A DNA stretch of 64,000 nt from Streptomyces brasiliensis (GTDB taxonomy: Bacteria > Actinomycetota > Actinomycetes > Streptomycetales > Streptomycetaceae). Positions 63,676 through 64,000 of the stretch are shown here, one piece after another. The stretch is taken from the NCBI RefSeq assembly GCF_014647875.1, contig NZ_BMQA01000008.1:62001-126000 (forward strand), in the 5' to 3' direction. Each line of letters starts with the position of its first letter. The first letter of the stretch is position 1. Below the pieces are notes generated by a model that made no database searches, was not told the DNA's origin, and was given only the letters and a program-made list of their open reading frames with translations. A program made the translations under genes and the position numbers.

Positions 63676-64000
63676 CGCGGCGGCTCCGCTCCCCCGGGCG
63701 GCTCCAGCTTCACGCCGACGCCGCGCAGCGTGTGCAGATAGCGCGGCCGGGCGGCGGTCTCGCCGAGCTTGCGGCGCAGCCAGGACAGATGGACGTCGAT
63801 GGTCTGGTCGTCGCCGTACGCCTGCTGCCAGACCTCGGCGAGCAGTTCCCTGCGGGCCACGACCACACCGGGCCGGCCGGCCAGGAAGGCGAGCAGGTCG
63901 AACTCGCGGCGGGTGAGGTCGAGCCGTACGCCGTCGAGTTCGGCCTGGCGGCGCAGCGGGTCGACGATGAGGCCGCCGACGCGGATGACGGCCTGTGGCG
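63672..64000 (-). CDS. OmpR-family response regulator (C-terminal DNA-binding part)
   Basis: Only the last 108 or so codons are in the window; the receiver domain lies beyond the right edge. The winged helix is complete: VDPLRRQAELDGVRLDLTRR, EFDLLAFLAGRPGVVVARRE, then DDQTIDVHLSWLRRKLG and YLHTLRGVGVKLEPP. It precedes and overlaps its kinase gene by 4 nt. Confidence 0.92.
   Translation of the reverse strand, partial: PQAVIRVGGLIVDPLRRQAELDGVRLDLTRREFDLLAFLAGRPGVVVARRELLAEVWQQAYGDDQTIDVHLSWLRRKLGETAARPRYLHTLRGVGVKLEPPGGAEPPR

Overview
The window is a chromosomal core segment of a Streptomyces-type actinomycete. The reasons are the very high G+C with G/C at most third codon positions, GTG and TTG starts, secreted Tat and lipoprotein enzymes, a desferrioxamine cluster, an adpA gene carrying a TTA codon, and the neighbour order desEFABCD - glmS-like - adpA - orn - tRNA-His - ceb genes, which I know from Streptomyces coelicolor. 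I see no prophage, insertion sequence, CRISPR array or integrative element.

Layout. 1-4677: sugar-type catabolism (DUF993 protein, Gfo/Idh/MocA dehydrogenase, divergent LacI regulator), a MarR-GNAT fusion and a xylose-isomerase-like TIM-barrel protein. 4678-14168: secreted GH3 N-acetylhexosaminidase behind three inverted repeats, S37 aminopeptidase, small secreted protein, fused two-half ABC exporter, class A beta-lactamase-like protein. 14242-18618: a three-gene unit of a small EACC1-like protein, a membrane caspase fused to solute-binding and vWA domains, and a solute-binding lipoprotein. 18760-23260: ureohydrolase plus ThDP decarboxylase (candidate 2-ketoarginine route) with a divergent PucR regulator. 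23327-24603: a phosphatase-annotated conserved protein and a His/Gly-repeat secreted protein. 24854-33444: thioesterase, acyl-CoA dehydrogenase, TetR, then a leucine/isovalerate operon (MCC beta, MCC alpha, HMG-CoA lyase, acyl-CoA dehydrogenase). 34190-41224: desE, desF and desABCD behind two iron boxes. 41317-50650: DUF4429 protein, purple-acid-phosphatase-like enzyme, small orphan protein, glmS paralogue, acetate-uptake-family protein, universal stress protein, small membrane protein, adpA, orn, tRNA-His. 51006-60565: a cellobiose-type ABC transporter lacking its ATPase gene, with two CebR-like LacI regulators, two GH1 beta-glucosidases and four CebR-type 14-bp operators. 60701-64000: GH18 chitinase with CBM2, and a histidine kinase with the end of its response regulator.

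How the genes fit together. Much of the window harvests polymers outside the cell (chitin, beta-glucans, peptides) and takes up sugars and iron. The rest is acyl-CoA and amino-acid breakdown and developmental control. The most interesting object is the caspase unit. A cytoplasmic caspase domain is tied through one membrane helix to probable extracellular ligand-binding and vWA domains, next to a ligand-binding lipoprotein and an EACC1-type adaptor whose fourth codon is TTA. That codon suggests bldA-dependent, development-linked expression of a receptor-like caspase system.

Limits: family assignments come from motifs and memory, with no database search. Start codons were chosen from ribosome binding sites. 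Operators and terminators are pattern-based.
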